From Pirellulaceae bacterium (GTDB lineage Bacteria > Planctomycetota > Planctomycetia > Pirellulales > Pirellulaceae), in the NCBI GenBank assembly GCA_019636375.1, contig JAHBXS010000006.1, positions 24,416-88,415 of the forward strand: a stretch of DNA of 64,000 nt, read 5' to 3'. The notes below the pieces were generated by a model that saw only the letters and a program-made list of their open reading frames with translations, was not told where the DNA came from and did not search any database. Positions 17,510 to 26,408 of this stretch are shown here, piece by piece. How positions within the stretch are numbered: position 1 is the stretch's first letter; each line of letters begins with the position of its first letter. Made by a program: the position numbers and the translations under genes.

Positions 17510-18125
17510 TTCAACGTTCCTTGCCTTGACTCGATTTTCGTTCGACTCTCGCACCCTGACCGAAAAAAAAGAACAAATGGTACGATCGGACGAATTGATA
17601 CGTCAGAAGGCATATCGGATTCGGTTAAAATCGAAAATGATCATTTTGGCCAAAGTGGCAATTGGACAACCCAGGTAAACTTTGCGGCCTGGGAAATCTA
17701 TTCGTTGGCGTAGAAAAATGCGTCGTTGAAAATTGATTTGGTAAAAGGTGACCGTTTCACAGGGGCCAGCGCGCTTCCCTGGCCACCGTCTGGCGACGGC
17801 GGCTACGCGTCGGTAGCCACGCTCGCGCAGAGCGTGGATTGCGACTCATCCACCGTTTGGTGACGGTAGCGACGGTTAATTCGCTACCGCCGCTCGCCTT
17901 AACAGGCTTCGCTACCAAGTGTCCTATCGCATAATGTTATTGAAAACAGCCTTTTCGATAACTTGAACTCATGGCTTGGGGTTGTGTAAGTCGGTTTGGA
18001 GGACATTTTTTTGTGGAAAAACGCGGGGCAAAGCGCACGGCGAAAAATTCTTTTATTTTTTCTCAAGTTCTATGATTGACATCCGTTTTTCCTGTGGTCA
18101 AAAATTCGTTCATGGGATTAACCCT
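17510..18125. other. Intergenic region with repeats
   Basis: About 600 bases lie between the porin start and the Ubl-like operon promoter. The middle (17783-17871) carries REP-like hairpins described separately. The rest (17940-18125) is AT-rich and shows no supported gene. Confidence 0.6.
17783..17871. repeat. Cluster of REP-like hairpins
   Basis: Two related units begin CCACCGT and continue TGG(C/T)GACGG (17783 onward and 17851 onward). Each makes a CCGTC- or CCGTT-type stem with GACGG. Between them lies the palindrome CCACGCT/AGCGTGG at 17817-17837, the inverted copy of the one at 6847-6867. They sit at the left edge of the G+C-rich island with the Ubl-like and DUF4132 genes. Confidence 0.7.
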
Positions 18126-18154
18126 TTGGAAGTCCGTAACTTGAAGTCTATAAT
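18126..18154 (+). promoter_or_regulatory. Sigma70-type promoter for the Ubl-like/DUF4132 operon
   Basis: TTGGAA at 18126-18131 and a perfect TATAAT at 18149-18154 are 17 bases apart, 58 bases before the ATG at 18212. GAGG lies 8 bases before that ATG. Confidence 0.5.
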
Positions 18155-18211
18155 AGATACCGTTACAATGCATGCCAGCCGGGTAACAACTCATCGATCG
18201 AGGTTCTCTTT

Positions 18212-18607
18212 ATGGCGACCACGCTCACCATTCGTGACGAAACCCTAGGTAGCAGCCTTTCCAACACAAGCGTGCTCGAATTTCTATCGGAGACGATCAC
18301 GGTTCGCGAATTGATCCGCAGCCGCGTCTATCAAGAAGTGCAGGACTACAACCTGAAACAGGGTGACGTTTTCCGCGGCATGATCCAGCCCGAGGATACC
18401 GAAAAAACGCTTAACGGCTGGAAGCTCAAGAAGCCGCGCCTGCTGGACTGGAAGCGCCAGTTCGAGTGTGCTGTCGAGGCGTTTGAAGGGAATCGAATCC
18501 TGATCCTGGTTAACGACCGGCAAGCCGAATCGCTCGACGAAGAATTCACGATCACGCCGGAAACAACGGTGACGTTTGTGCGGTTGACGATGTTGGTGGG
18601 GGGCTAA
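18212..18607 (+). CDS. Putative ubiquitin-like/MoaD-like beta-grasp protein ending in Gly-Gly
   Basis: This 131-residue protein belongs to no named family I can recall with certainty. It starts with a possible beta-hairpin (TLTIRDE then SVLEFLSETIT) followed by a helix (VRELIRSRVYQEVQ), the order seen in ubiquitin and MoaD. After an inserted segment (residues 48-92) come a strand RILILVNDRQ, a turn SLDEEFTITPETT and a last strand VTFVRLTMLVGG. The end is exactly Gly-Gly at 130-131, directly before the TAA, and the ILVN...VGG pattern is like ThiS/MoaD C-termini. This is inferred from pattern only. The DUF4132 gene follows after 6 bases, so the two form one operon. Confidence 0.6.
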   Translation: MATTLTIRDETLGSSLSNTSVLEFLSETITVRELIRSRVYQEVQDYNLKQGDVFRGMIQPEDTEKTLNGWKLKKPRLLDWKRQFECAVEAFEGNRILILVNDRQAESLDEEFTITPETTVTFVRLTMLVGG

Positions 18608-18613
18608 CCGTCC

Positions 18614-21187
18614 ATGCAACCGGAAACAAACGAGGCGCAAAACGAAGTAAGCCGGCTCGTGGATGAATTGGTTTCCGCAGCAAAGGACCGTTGGTATTCG
18701 GCCACAATGTTCGCCAAGGTTCCTGCGGCCGTGGCCATTCTGAAATCGGACCCGCAAACTCAGTTGTCAGTCGTCATGGAGACGATTCACCGAGTATCAG
18801 CCTTGCGTGATACCCTTGGCAAACCCAAAAAATCGCCCGAATTCGATGCCCGTTACCTCAATCTTCATCACGAGAAGGGATTTCCCAACGGTGCCACGGT
18901 CCTGATGCCGCAACTGCTTCGACGCAAGCTACCCTGGACCGAAGACACGTTGGTTGATGCAATCGATCAAACGGCGCGATTGGAGTTGGTTTCGATCTGG
19001 AATCTCCCGTATGTACCGTCCCTCGTGAAGCTGGCGGAGAAGTGGATCAAAGAACATGGACTGTCGGCGGCGCTGCGGCAATGTTTGGATCGCCTTCGAA
19101 CCGCCTTGGAGCCGATCGGAAACGCCGCAGAACAGCGGCTTGCTCGTGAGATCGTGAAATTGTGTGAGGACGTGCCGAACGTGTATCTTGCTGTCGGCGA
19201 AGCCTGGTCGGACGCCGCGCTTGCCGATCTGGGTACGATGGACGCGAAACGGCGCGCCGCTTGGAATGCCTTGCTCGTTCATTGCCAAGCCGGTGGAAAG
19301 GGCAAGTTCACGGAGAAGTGGCGCAAATCCGCCGTACCGCTGATCGACGCCGTTAGCTTCGATTCGCTCAAGGAAACGCTGCTTCGCTGGTTCCCGCTGG
19401 TCGATAAGCCGCGGACGCATACACAAAAACGACGAAATGAGTGGGAGCCGGACTTCAACAACCTCATCATCGATCCACATGTGGAACTCCTGCGCGGCCT
19501 GGTCTGGTGTTGTGGATTGCGAGAAGACGGCGACCTCGCGCGTGCCCTGGCACGGCTGGCCCTCAGCGCCTATCGCAAGGTCCCCGGCAAGGGTCCGCGG
19601 CTTGTGTCGCTGGGCAATGCCTGCATTACCGCGCTGGGCATGATGCCCGGCAAGGCGCCGATCGGCCAACTGGCCCTGTTGAAGGTGAAGGTCAAGTTCG
19701 GGACGGCCCAGCGCGAGATCGAGAAGGCCTTCAACGCTGCGGCCCAGCGCGAGGGGCTGCCGCGCGACGAGATCGAGGAACTGGCCGTGCCGTCGTACGG
19801 GCTGGAGGAAGTCGGTGCTTATCGAGAGCAATTCGGCGATTATCGGGCCGAATTGCTTGTGGACGGCAGCTCCGCGGCCATTCACTGGTCGAAGGACGGC
19901 AAGCCGCTGAAGTCGGTCCCGGCTGAGGTGCGCAAGGAACTTGCCGAGGAGTACAAGGAACTGCAAGCAACGCTCAAGGACATCAACGCGATGCTCCCCG
20001 CCCAGCGCGAGCGCATGGATTCGCTCTTTCTCGCCCAGCGAAGCTGGCCGCTGGCCCTGTGGCGCGAGCGCTATCTGGATCATCCGCTGATCGGTACGAT
20101 CGCCCGGCGGCTGATCTGGACCTTCACCGCCAACAAGAAAACCAGCGCCGGCATCTGGTGGAACGATGGCCTGGTCGATGCGGCCGATAAGCCGCTGCGC
20201 GTTGCCGAAGATGCTGCCGTAACCCTCTGGCATCCCATCGGACATTCCGTCGACGCCATCCTCGCCTGGCGCGAATGGTTGGAACGGCATGAAGTGGTGC
20301 AGCCGTTCAAGCAGGCCCATCGCGAGGTCTATGTCTTGACGGATGCCGAACGGAGCACCGAGGTCTATTCCAATCGCTTCGCCGCCCACATCCTGCGGCA
20401 GCATCAGTTCAACGCCCTCTGCCTCGCCCGTGGCTGGAAGAACAAGCTGCGACTGATGGTGGACGACACCTACCCGCCGGCCCATCGCATGCTCCCGCAA
20501 TGGAATCTGCGCGCGGAATTCTGGATCGAAGGGATCGGCGAAAACTACGGCACGGATACCAACGAGGCCGGCGTCTTCCTCTATCTCACAACCGACCAGG
20601 TTCGCTTCTATCCGATCGAGGCAGCGCAATTGCACGCCCATGCCGGCGGTGGCGGTTACACCGATCGCTGGAACCCCACCGGCAACGACGATCCCGTGCG
20701 TCTGGAGCAGATTCCGCCGCTGGTCTTCTCCGAGATCATGCGCGATGTCGATCTGTTCGTCGGGGTCGCCAGCGTTGGCAACGATCCCAACTGGTCCGAC
20801 GGCGGACCCGGCGGGGCCTATCGCGAGTACTGGCAGAGTTACTCTTTCGGCGAACTCTCCGCCACCGCCCAGACGCGCCGCGCTTTGCTCGAACGACTCA
20901 TCCCCCGCCTGAAGATCGCCGACCGCTGCACACTCGCGGAACGCTTCCTGATCGTGCGCGGATCGATTCGCACCTACAAGATTCACCTGGGCAGCGGCAA
21001 TATCCTCATGGAGCCGAACGATCAGTACCTGTGCATCGTGCCGAAACAAACCGTGAGCGGAACGGGAAAAGTGTATTTGCCGTTCGAGGGGGACGGGATG
21101 CTGTCGATCATTTTGAGCAAGGCGTTCTTGCTCGCTGACGATCAAAAAATCACGGACTCGACGATCACCAGTCAGTTGCGGCGCTGA
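18614..21187 (+). CDS. DUF4132 large protein
   Basis: This 857-residue protein carries a DUF4132-type C-terminal half with conserved strings KVKVKFGTAQREIEKAFN, EIEELAVPSYGLEEVG, MLPAQRERMDSLFLAQ and WPLALWRERYLDHPL. A terminal part (RTYKIHLGSGNILMEP) matches proteins of this group. The N-terminal 350 residues are helical and repeat-like (VPSLVKLAEKWIKEHGL, LVWCCGLREDGDLARALARL). No enzyme motif is obvious. DUF4132 proteins include relatives of E. coli MolR, whose role is unclear. The 3' two thirds (from about 19480) are clearly richer in G+C and C/G-ending codons than the 5' part. It is coupled to the small Gly-Gly protein upstream. Confidence 0.82.
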   Translation: MQPETNEAQNEVSRLVDELVSAAKDRWYSATMFAKVPAAVAILKSDPQTQLSVVMETIHRVSALRDTLGKPKKSPEFDARYLNLHHEKGFPNGATVLMPQLLRRKLPWTEDTLVDAIDQTARLELVSIWNLPYVPSLVKLAEKWIKEHGLSAALRQCLDRLRTALEPIGNAAEQRLAREIVKLCEDVPNVYLAVGEAWSDAALADLGTMDAKRRAAWNALLVHCQAGGKGKFTEKWRKSAVPLIDAVSFDSLKETLLRWFPLVDKPRTHTQKRRNEWEPDFNNLIIDPHVELLRGLVWCCGLREDGDLARALARLALSAYRKVPGKGPRLVSLGNACITALGMMPGKAPIGQLALLKVKVKFGTAQREIEKAFNAAAQREGLPRDEIEELAVPSYGLEEVGAYREQFGDYRAELLVDGSSAAIHWSKDGKPLKSVPAEVRKELAEEYKELQATLKDINAMLPAQRERMDSLFLAQRSWPLALWRERYLDHPLIGTIARRLIWTFTANKKTSAGIWWNDGLVDAADKPLRVAEDAAVTLWHPIGHSVDAILAWREWLERHEVVQPFKQAHREVYVLTDAERSTEVYSNRFAAHILRQHQFNALCLARGWKNKLRLMVDDTYPPAHRMLPQWNLRAEFWIEGIGENYGTDTNEAGVFLYLTTDQVRFYPIEAAQLHAHAGGGGYTDRWNPTGNDDPVRLEQIPPLVFSEIMRDVDLFVGVASVGNDPNWSDGGPGGAYREYWQSYSFGELSATAQTRRALLERLIPRLKIADRCTLAERFLIVRGSIRTYKIHLGSGNILMEPNDQYLCIVPKQTVSGTGKVYLPFEGDGMLSIILSKAFLLADDQKITDSTITSQLRR

Positions 21188-21530
21188 GCCCGCCCACAGC
21201 GAGAGGGGAGTTAGCCCTAGTTCCCCAACTCGAACGCGTTGAGGTGCAAAAACATGGGATTTCGGAAAATTTTTTCCACTACAATTCGGTAAACTTTATT
21301 CGGGAAGGTAGTCGGAGCCCGAGTCGCTCAAAGAGTATTTTTTGGAAATTGGTGCTGGAAATTGGTGGGAAAATTGGGGAAAATTGGTGCAGGAAAATTG
21401 GTGCCACACATTTTTTAGCAGGAAAATTGGTGCCACACATTTTTTAGTGATCTTTTAGTGCATTTTCCTCAGCCAAAACCACGACAAACCACGCGCAACA
21501 TCTTTTACCAATCATCTTTTACCAATAAAA
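21188..21530. repeat. AT-rich tandem-repeat region
   Basis: After the DUF4132 gene, variants of GAAAATTGGTG recur from 21346 to 21447. A 28-base unit containing TTGGTGCCACACATTTTTTA occurs twice (21391-21418 and 21420-21447) with a period of 29. A 14-base unit, CATCTTTTACCAAT, occurs twice in contact at 21499-21526. No gene is supported. Confidence 0.8.
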
Positions 21531-21775
21531 ACTCCTCTGCCTGACCCTTGCCGGGAATTTTGATGTTGCGCGTTTTAGGCCCGAAGGGCCGAAGCAACCT
21601 TTGCCGGGGCTGATAAAGCCCCGGTTTGAGAAAGAGATGATCCAATAGCCCCGAAGGGCCGGTACAGTCAACTCTGTGTCGGCCCTTCGGGCCTGAGTCG
21701 TTGGCGTTGCCAAACTTCCGGTGCCTCACGGCACCGGCAGAGGTTGTGCCGGGCCTTCGGCCCTCAAAACAGCGC
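21531..21775. repeat. Hairpin-rich interspersed repeat
   Basis: The segment is packed with palindromes: GGCCCGAAGGGCC, GGGGCTGATAAAGCCCC, GGCCCTTCGGGCC, CCGGTGCCTCACGGCACCGG and GGGCCTTCGGCCC. I recognise this as a repeat type spread through planctomycete genomes, where it is often mistaken for small proteins with strings such as LLRPFGPKTRNIK on the minus strand. It is non-coding. It lies at the right side of the DUF4132 island. Confidence 0.65.
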
Positions 21776-21929
21776 AAGTTCAAAAAACAAACAGCGCAAC
21801 TTCAAAAAGCGCGAGCGAGGGATCGCCAATCTTTCCTCAACTAACGCTTCGGGTTGCGATTTTCCCGCAAATTCGTATGCCGACGCGAATTGTGACAGCC
21901 CAGGGTAACGGTTACGCTAAAATGCTTGA

Positions 21930-23054
21930 TTAACGGTCGACGTCGAACAGTGCATCGACATAAGGATCAACCTCAAATTCCGCCATGGCATCGGGGGTCT
22001 CGCCCAAACCAATAAATTTGACCGGCAGGTTGAACTCTTGGCGGATCGGAATCGCCACACCGCCCTTGGCGGTACCGTCAAGTTTTGCCAGCACAATTCC
22101 CGTACAGTCCGCCGCCTTGGAAAACCCTTTGGCTTGGCTGATTGCGTTTTGGCCCGCTGTGGCATCGAGAACCAACAGCACTTCATGAGGAGCTTCTGGA
22201 ATGACTTTGCCAATGACTTTTTTCACACGCGACAACTCATCCATGAGATTCGTCTGCGTTTGCAAACGTCCGGCCGTATCGATGATGCAGATGTCGGCGT
22301 TTTGGTTTTTGGCGGCCTCCGTTGCCTTGTAGGCCACGCTCGCTGGATCGCTTCCAGGTTTGCCCGTGACGATTTGAGCCCCCAATCGCTCCGACCAAAT
22401 CGTTAGCTGCTCGACCGCCGCAGCTCGAAAGGTATCCCCAGCTCCAAGGACGACTTTCTTACCTGCCTGAGTAAATCGATGAGTCAATTTGGCGATGCTG
22501 GTCGTTTTTCCGGAGCCGTTGACACCGACAACCATGATGACCGTTGGACCCGACTCGGCCATTCTCACCCCGCTCGACTCTTGCCGCATGATCTCCCGAA
22601 TGGTCGTTTTTGCAGAACCGATCAAGTCATCCAGATGAACCTTACGCCCTCGAAAACTCCGTTTGATATCGTCACGGATTTGAGCAGCAGGCCGATTCCC
22701 CATATCGGTCTTGACCAGATACAAGAAGAGTTCGTCCAGGAACTCATCATCGACCAAACGGCCTTCTTTCACCAAGTCACGGATGTCCGTGTTCAAAACC
22801 TGAATCGTATTTCTCAGGGCGTTTTTTAGTTTTCCAAAAAAACCCACCTTGGCCGGCGCTTCACGGGGTGTTTCACTCGAAACCTCCCTTGAACTTGCTG
22901 GAGTTGAAGGCGCATTCCCATCACCACTTGGACTTGGAGCGTCATTTTGGATTCCACCTTGCGATGTAATCTCAGCGTGCCTCTCCTGCGCTGGGGAAGG
23001 TGCGGGGGGGGGTGCAGGAGCTTCTTTTTTTCGAAAAGGGTTCCAAAGTGCCAT
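21930..23054 (-). CDS. ftsY: Signal recognition particle receptor FtsY
   Basis: FtsY docks the SRP-ribosome complex at the membrane through a GTPase cycle with Ffh. The 374-residue product has a low-complexity N-terminal region (residues 1-70, Pro-, Ala- and Glu-rich), the NG domain with G1 GVNGSGKTTS, DTFRAAAVEQL, G3 DTAGRLQTQ, and the closing LDGTAKGGVAIPI and KFIGLGE. It follows nusB by 22 bases on the same strand and is probably the last gene of the rho-ribH-nusB-ftsY run. Confidence 0.95.
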   Translation of the reverse strand: MALWNPFRKKEAPAPPPAPSPAQERHAEITSQGGIQNDAPSPSGDGNAPSTPASSREVSSETPREAPAKVGFFGKLKNALRNTIQVLNTDIRDLVKEGRLVDDEFLDELFLYLVKTDMGNRPAAQIRDDIKRSFRGRKVHLDDLIGSAKTTIREIMRQESSGVRMAESGPTVIMVVGVNGSGKTTSIAKLTHRFTQAGKKVVLGAGDTFRAAAVEQLTIWSERLGAQIVTGKPGSDPASVAYKATEAAKNQNADICIIDTAGRLQTQTNLMDELSRVKKVIGKVIPEAPHEVLLVLDATAGQNAISQAKGFSKAADCTGIVLAKLDGTAKGGVAIPIRQEFNLPVKFIGLGETPDAMAEFEVDPYVDALFDVDR

Positions 23055-23076
23055 GAATGACTGTCGCCTTTAAGGA

Positions 23077-23508
23077 TTAAATTTCATTTTCTGAAGGAGA
23101 AATTGCCAACTGGTTCCGATGCAATCGATCAAGGATTCCGTTGACAAAGGCGGGAGAGTCCAGGTTGCTAAAACGTCTGGAAAGCTCAATCGCCTCATTG
23201 ATCGCAACCGGTGCGGGCGTTCCAAAATGCAAAAACTCGAAGGCCCCTAATCTGATGACATTGCGGTCGATCAACGGCATCCGAGAAAGTCGCCAGTTTT
23301 TTGAAATCTCAGAAACCATTCGATCGATTTCATCGCGATGTTCAAGGACCCCTAAAAAGAGTTTAATTCCTAAGTCGATTAAATCGGGCCGACCGCCCAA
23401 GCGTCTACGCAAGAACTGCCGCCATTGAACTTCGCTGGGCGGGTTCGTTTCGGATTGATACAAAAGTTGCAGGACAACTTGGCGAACCCGTGTTCGACGA
23501 AACATCAT
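23077..23508 (-). CDS. nusB: Transcription antitermination factor NusB
   Basis: NusB works with NusE (S10) on boxA RNA in rRNA antitermination. The 143-residue product has the family features RTRVRQVVLQLLYQSE at the start, MPLIDRNVIRLGAFEFL in the middle and PVAINEAIELSRRFSNLDSPAFVNGILD near the end. The ATG at 23508 is preceded directly by an in-frame TTG, and a second ATG follows. The ribH stop is only 3 bases upstream, a pairing common in bacteria. Confidence 0.92.
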   Translation of the reverse strand: MMFRRTRVRQVVLQLLYQSETNPPSEVQWRQFLRRRLGGRPDLIDLGIKLFLGVLEHRDEIDRMVSEISKNWRLSRMPLIDRNVIRLGAFEFLHFGTPAPVAINEAIELSRRFSNLDSPAFVNGILDRLHRNQLAISPSENEI

Positions 23509-23511
23509 CAA

Positions 23512-23952
23512 TTAAATTCCTGACTGGACGCGAAGCTTCACCATTTCGAGAGCCGCAAGCGCCGCCTCTTCACCCTTATTACCAACTTTCCCGCCCGCTC
23601 GGTCAACGGCCTGCTGCAACGTGTCGCAGGTTAGTAGTCCTAAAGCAACCGGGATTTCAAAATCCAGCGACACTTGGCCGAGCGCCAGCGAGACAAACCG
23701 ATTGATGTGTTGATCGTGGGTGGTGTCCCCTTTGATCACGACGCCAATAGCAATGAGGCCTTGAAACTTTTTCGAAGACCTAGCAAGCCACTTGGCGGCC
23801 AGGGGCAACTCCCACGCCCCAGGTACACGTATCACCTCAACTTTATCACTCGTGACTCCGTGCTGTTGGAGCGTATCCAAGGCACCGTGTAAGAGCTTTT
23901 CCGTAATCGACTCGTTGTAGCGAGAGACGATGATCGCGTATCGGTTATCCAT
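23512..23952 (-). CDS. ribH: 6,7-dimethyl-8-ribityllumazine synthase
   Basis: RibH joins the aminopyrimidine and dihydroxybutanone phosphate to make lumazine, the penultimate step in riboflavin synthesis. The 146-residue product has the conserved VSRYNESITEKLLHGA, RVPGAWELPLAAKWLA, GVVIKGDTTHDQHI (with the catalytic-region His) and PVALGLLTCDTLQQA. The ATG at 23952 was chosen over a TTG at 23961. It lies between rho and nusB on one strand. Confidence 0.94.
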   Translation of the reverse strand: MDNRYAIIVSRYNESITEKLLHGALDTLQQHGVTSDKVEVIRVPGAWELPLAAKWLARSSKKFQGLIAIGVVIKGDTTHDQHINRFVSLALGQVSLDFEIPVALGLLTCDTLQQAVDRAGGKVGNKGEEAALAALEMVKLRVQSGI

Positions 23953-23990
23953 GTGAGTCAATAAAAAGGTTTGCCATCAATAATTCAAAA

Positions 23991-25493
23991 TCAAAACCCA
24001 CCAACCCTGAGGCTCATCAGAAACTCGGCATTTGTCTGCGTTTTTCGTAAACGTTCGGTCAAGGTGAGCATCGCATCGGCTGGATTAAGAGCATTGAGAG
24101 CCCGACGAACTTGGCAAATACGATCATACTCGTCGGGGTCTAGAAGTTTTTCTTCCCGTCGGGTCCCAGAGCGATTGATATCAATAGCGGGCCAAATCCG
24201 GCGGTCCACAAGGGTGCGGTCGAGCACAATTTCCATGTTCCCTGTCCCTTTGAACTCTTCAAAAATGACTTCGTCCATGCGACTTCCGGTATCCGTCAAA
24301 GCCGTGGCAATAATCGTTAACGAGCCTCCCTCCTCAATTTTGCGTGCCGCCCCAAAAAACGCTTTGGGACGTTGCATGGCATTGGCATCCAAGCCGCCTG
24401 TCAAGGTTTTCCCAGATTGAGGGACTTCCGAGTTCCAAGCCCGCCCCATCCGTGTAATGGAATCCAGAAACAAAACAACGTCTACACCAGCCTCGACCAA
24501 CCGCTTGGCCTTTTCTAACACCATCTCGCTAACTTGAATATGCCGCGCAGGTGATTCGTCAAAGGTTGAACTGATCACCTCGCAGCGATCTCCCCTGACC
24601 TCTCGTTCCATGTCGGTAACTTCTTCGGGGCGTTCATCAACCAACAACATGATCACATAGGCGTGCGAGTAATTTTTTAGCACCGCTCGCGCCATGTTCT
24701 GCAACAGAATTGTTTTACCAGCCCGTGGCGGACTAACAATCAACCCACGTTGCCCAAATCCGATGGGCGTGATCATGTCCACGACTCGCGTCGATAACTC
24801 ACGTGAATCGTGCTCCATCACAATCCTTTGATCCGGGTGCAAGGGCGTCAACTCATCAAAATGCTTCACGCGGTAATAGTCGTTCGGGTCCAATCCGTTG
24901 ATAAGCTCGACGCGCAGCAAAGCGAAATATTTTTCGTTCTGCTTGGGAGGACGCACTTGCCCGCAGACATGCGATCCATTGCGAAGATTAAACCGACGAA
25001 CTTGACTCGGCGAAACATAAATGTCGTCGGCGCAACTTAAGTACGACGACTTCGCGCAACGCAAAAACCCAAATCCGTCTGGCAAAATTTGCAACGTCCC
25101 CTCACCATACATTAGTCCTTGGTCTTTAATCCGCTGTTTGATGATTTTGAGCAAGATTTCTCGGGAGCCTCGGGCCTCTTCCAAAGCGGGCACCTTTTCG
25201 GCAATCGCTTGGATTCGCAACGCAGCCTCGTCCAATTGCAACAACTGCGAGACAGGAATTTCATCTTCCTTGACGAGACGCCTCACGTCTTCGTGATTCT
25301 CTGGACGAACGTCCGACAAATCACTCTGTTCGGAGAACGAAACAGGCTCACCTTCTTTTTCGATTTCGCGAAGTTGTTCAATTGCCTCAGGAGACAATTC
25401 TTCGCCTTTTGATTTCTTAGCTCTGGGAGGTCCAGAACGTGGTCGCTTCGCTCGACCGACTGGTCGCGATTCATTTGGGGTTGAATTTGACAT
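23991..25493 (-). CDS. rho: Transcription termination factor Rho
   Basis: Rho is the hexameric RNA-dependent ATPase that ends transcription. The 500-residue product has a basic, charged N-terminal extension of about 95 residues, the helix-turn-helix and cold-shock RNA-binding part (GEGTLQILPDGFGFLR, DDIYVSPSQVRRFNLR), Walker A PPRAGKTILLQN, Walker B with VVLFLDSITRMGRAW, and the Q/R loops. Extended N-terminal regions are usual in high-order phyla. GGGAG lies 6 bases before the ATG at 25493. A 38-base gap separates it from ribH. Confidence 0.95.
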   Translation of the reverse strand: MSNSTPNESRPVGRAKRPRSGPPRAKKSKGEELSPEAIEQLREIEKEGEPVSFSEQSDLSDVRPENHEDVRRLVKEDEIPVSQLLQLDEAALRIQAIAEKVPALEEARGSREILLKIIKQRIKDQGLMYGEGTLQILPDGFGFLRCAKSSYLSCADDIYVSPSQVRRFNLRNGSHVCGQVRPPKQNEKYFALLRVELINGLDPNDYYRVKHFDELTPLHPDQRIVMEHDSRELSTRVVDMITPIGFGQRGLIVSPPRAGKTILLQNMARAVLKNYSHAYVIMLLVDERPEEVTDMEREVRGDRCEVISSTFDESPARHIQVSEMVLEKAKRLVEAGVDVVLFLDSITRMGRAWNSEVPQSGKTLTGGLDANAMQRPKAFFGAARKIEEGGSLTIIATALTDTGSRMDEVIFEEFKGTGNMEIVLDRTLVDRRIWPAIDINRSGTRREEKLLDPDEYDRICQVRRALNALNPADAMLTLTERLRKTQTNAEFLMSLRVGGF

Positions 25494-25758
25494 ACATGAC
25501 TCCCAGAGAAGAGTATCGTTGGAGTAATAGGTTATGGTAAGCGTTGGGATGGTGATCGCGAGTTTGCCTCAACCGCGCGACCAAATTGGCGTTTCAAAAC
25601 AATTGCAACTCGACGACCGACCTGACTTCCAGAGCTTTTTCCTAGAATTCTGAGTGGCGCCTGAGACCGAATTGTTTTGTCCCGTCTTTAGAAAAGTTTT
25701 CCCGAATTGCCTTGCACAATTTTAGTCATAATTAGGCTGCCATGACAAGCGTTTTGGC
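25494..25758. other. Rho leader region
   Basis: About 265 bases between coaE and rho, both on the minus strand, should hold the rho promoter and leader. No clear structure was identified by eye. Confidence 0.4.
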
Positions 25759-26394
25759 CTAATCAGTTGACTTCTGCGGCGTTTTTTTTTCTCCAAGCCC
25801 CCATTTTACCCATAAGGCTCGAATTTGTTCGGCCAAACTGGGCTCTACGCCATCGTTATTGTTGACAACATCCGTCGCAAGACGCAACTTTTGATCGAGC
25901 GGGAATTGATTTGACTCCCGTTTCTGCAACTCCTCCTTCGTCCAACCTCGCTGCAAAGCACGCTCGATTCGAGTTTTCTCTGAGCAATGAATGAAGACCA
26001 CTCGATCACACCACTTGTTCCAGCCCGACTTGAACATCACCGCAGCATCAACCACAACTGCCGGAAAGCCAGTCTCTCGATAGGCTCTCAACTGCTCTTT
26101 CACCAACGATTCAATTCGCGGATGGGTGATTTCTTCCAGTTTCCGTAGTCGATGCCTAGCATCCGAATCCCCCCCAAATACGAGCGCAGCCAAGGCTTTT
26201 CGGTCTATCGAGCCTCGCGAATCTAAAATTTGAGTCCCAAATTCAATAACCAATTTTTCCCGAACTTCGTCCATCATGAGGACTTGATGTCCGAGCAGAT
26301 CAGCATCAATTACCGCTGCACCCATTCGCTGAATCTCGGTGGCAACAAAGCTCTTGCCACTCGCAATTCCGCCGGCTAGTCCAATGATCAACAT
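25759..26394 (-). CDS. coaE: Dephospho-CoA kinase
   Basis: CoaE phosphorylates dephospho-CoA in the last step of coenzyme A synthesis. The 211-residue product from the ATG at 26394 has the P-loop GLAGGIASGKSFVA at the start, DADLLGHQVL, the region LRKLEEITHPRIESLV, and DAAVMFKSGWNKWCDRVVFIHC followed by RALQRGWTKEE. It starts 14 bases after the polA stop, so the two are co-transcribed. Confidence 0.93.
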   Translation of the reverse strand: MLIIGLAGGIASGKSFVATEIQRMGAAVIDADLLGHQVLMMDEVREKLVIEFGTQILDSRGSIDRKALAALVFGGDSDARHRLRKLEEITHPRIESLVKEQLRAYRETGFPAVVVDAAVMFKSGWNKWCDRVVFIHCSEKTRIERALQRGWTKEELQKRESNQFPLDQKLRLATDVVNNNDGVEPSLAEQIRALWVKWGLGEKKTPQKSTD

Positions 26395-26408
26395 GTCAAT
26401 TAACAAAA

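Noticed and set aside
18929..21145. Very long open frame (738 codons) on the minus strand
   Set aside because: It is antisense to the DUF4132 gene in a G+C-rich stretch, where high GC3 keeps the opposite frame open. Its composition is not protein-like.
21505..21783. 92-codon minus-strand ORF
   Set aside because: It lies inside the hairpin-rich repeat. Its product strings are translations of the palindromes.
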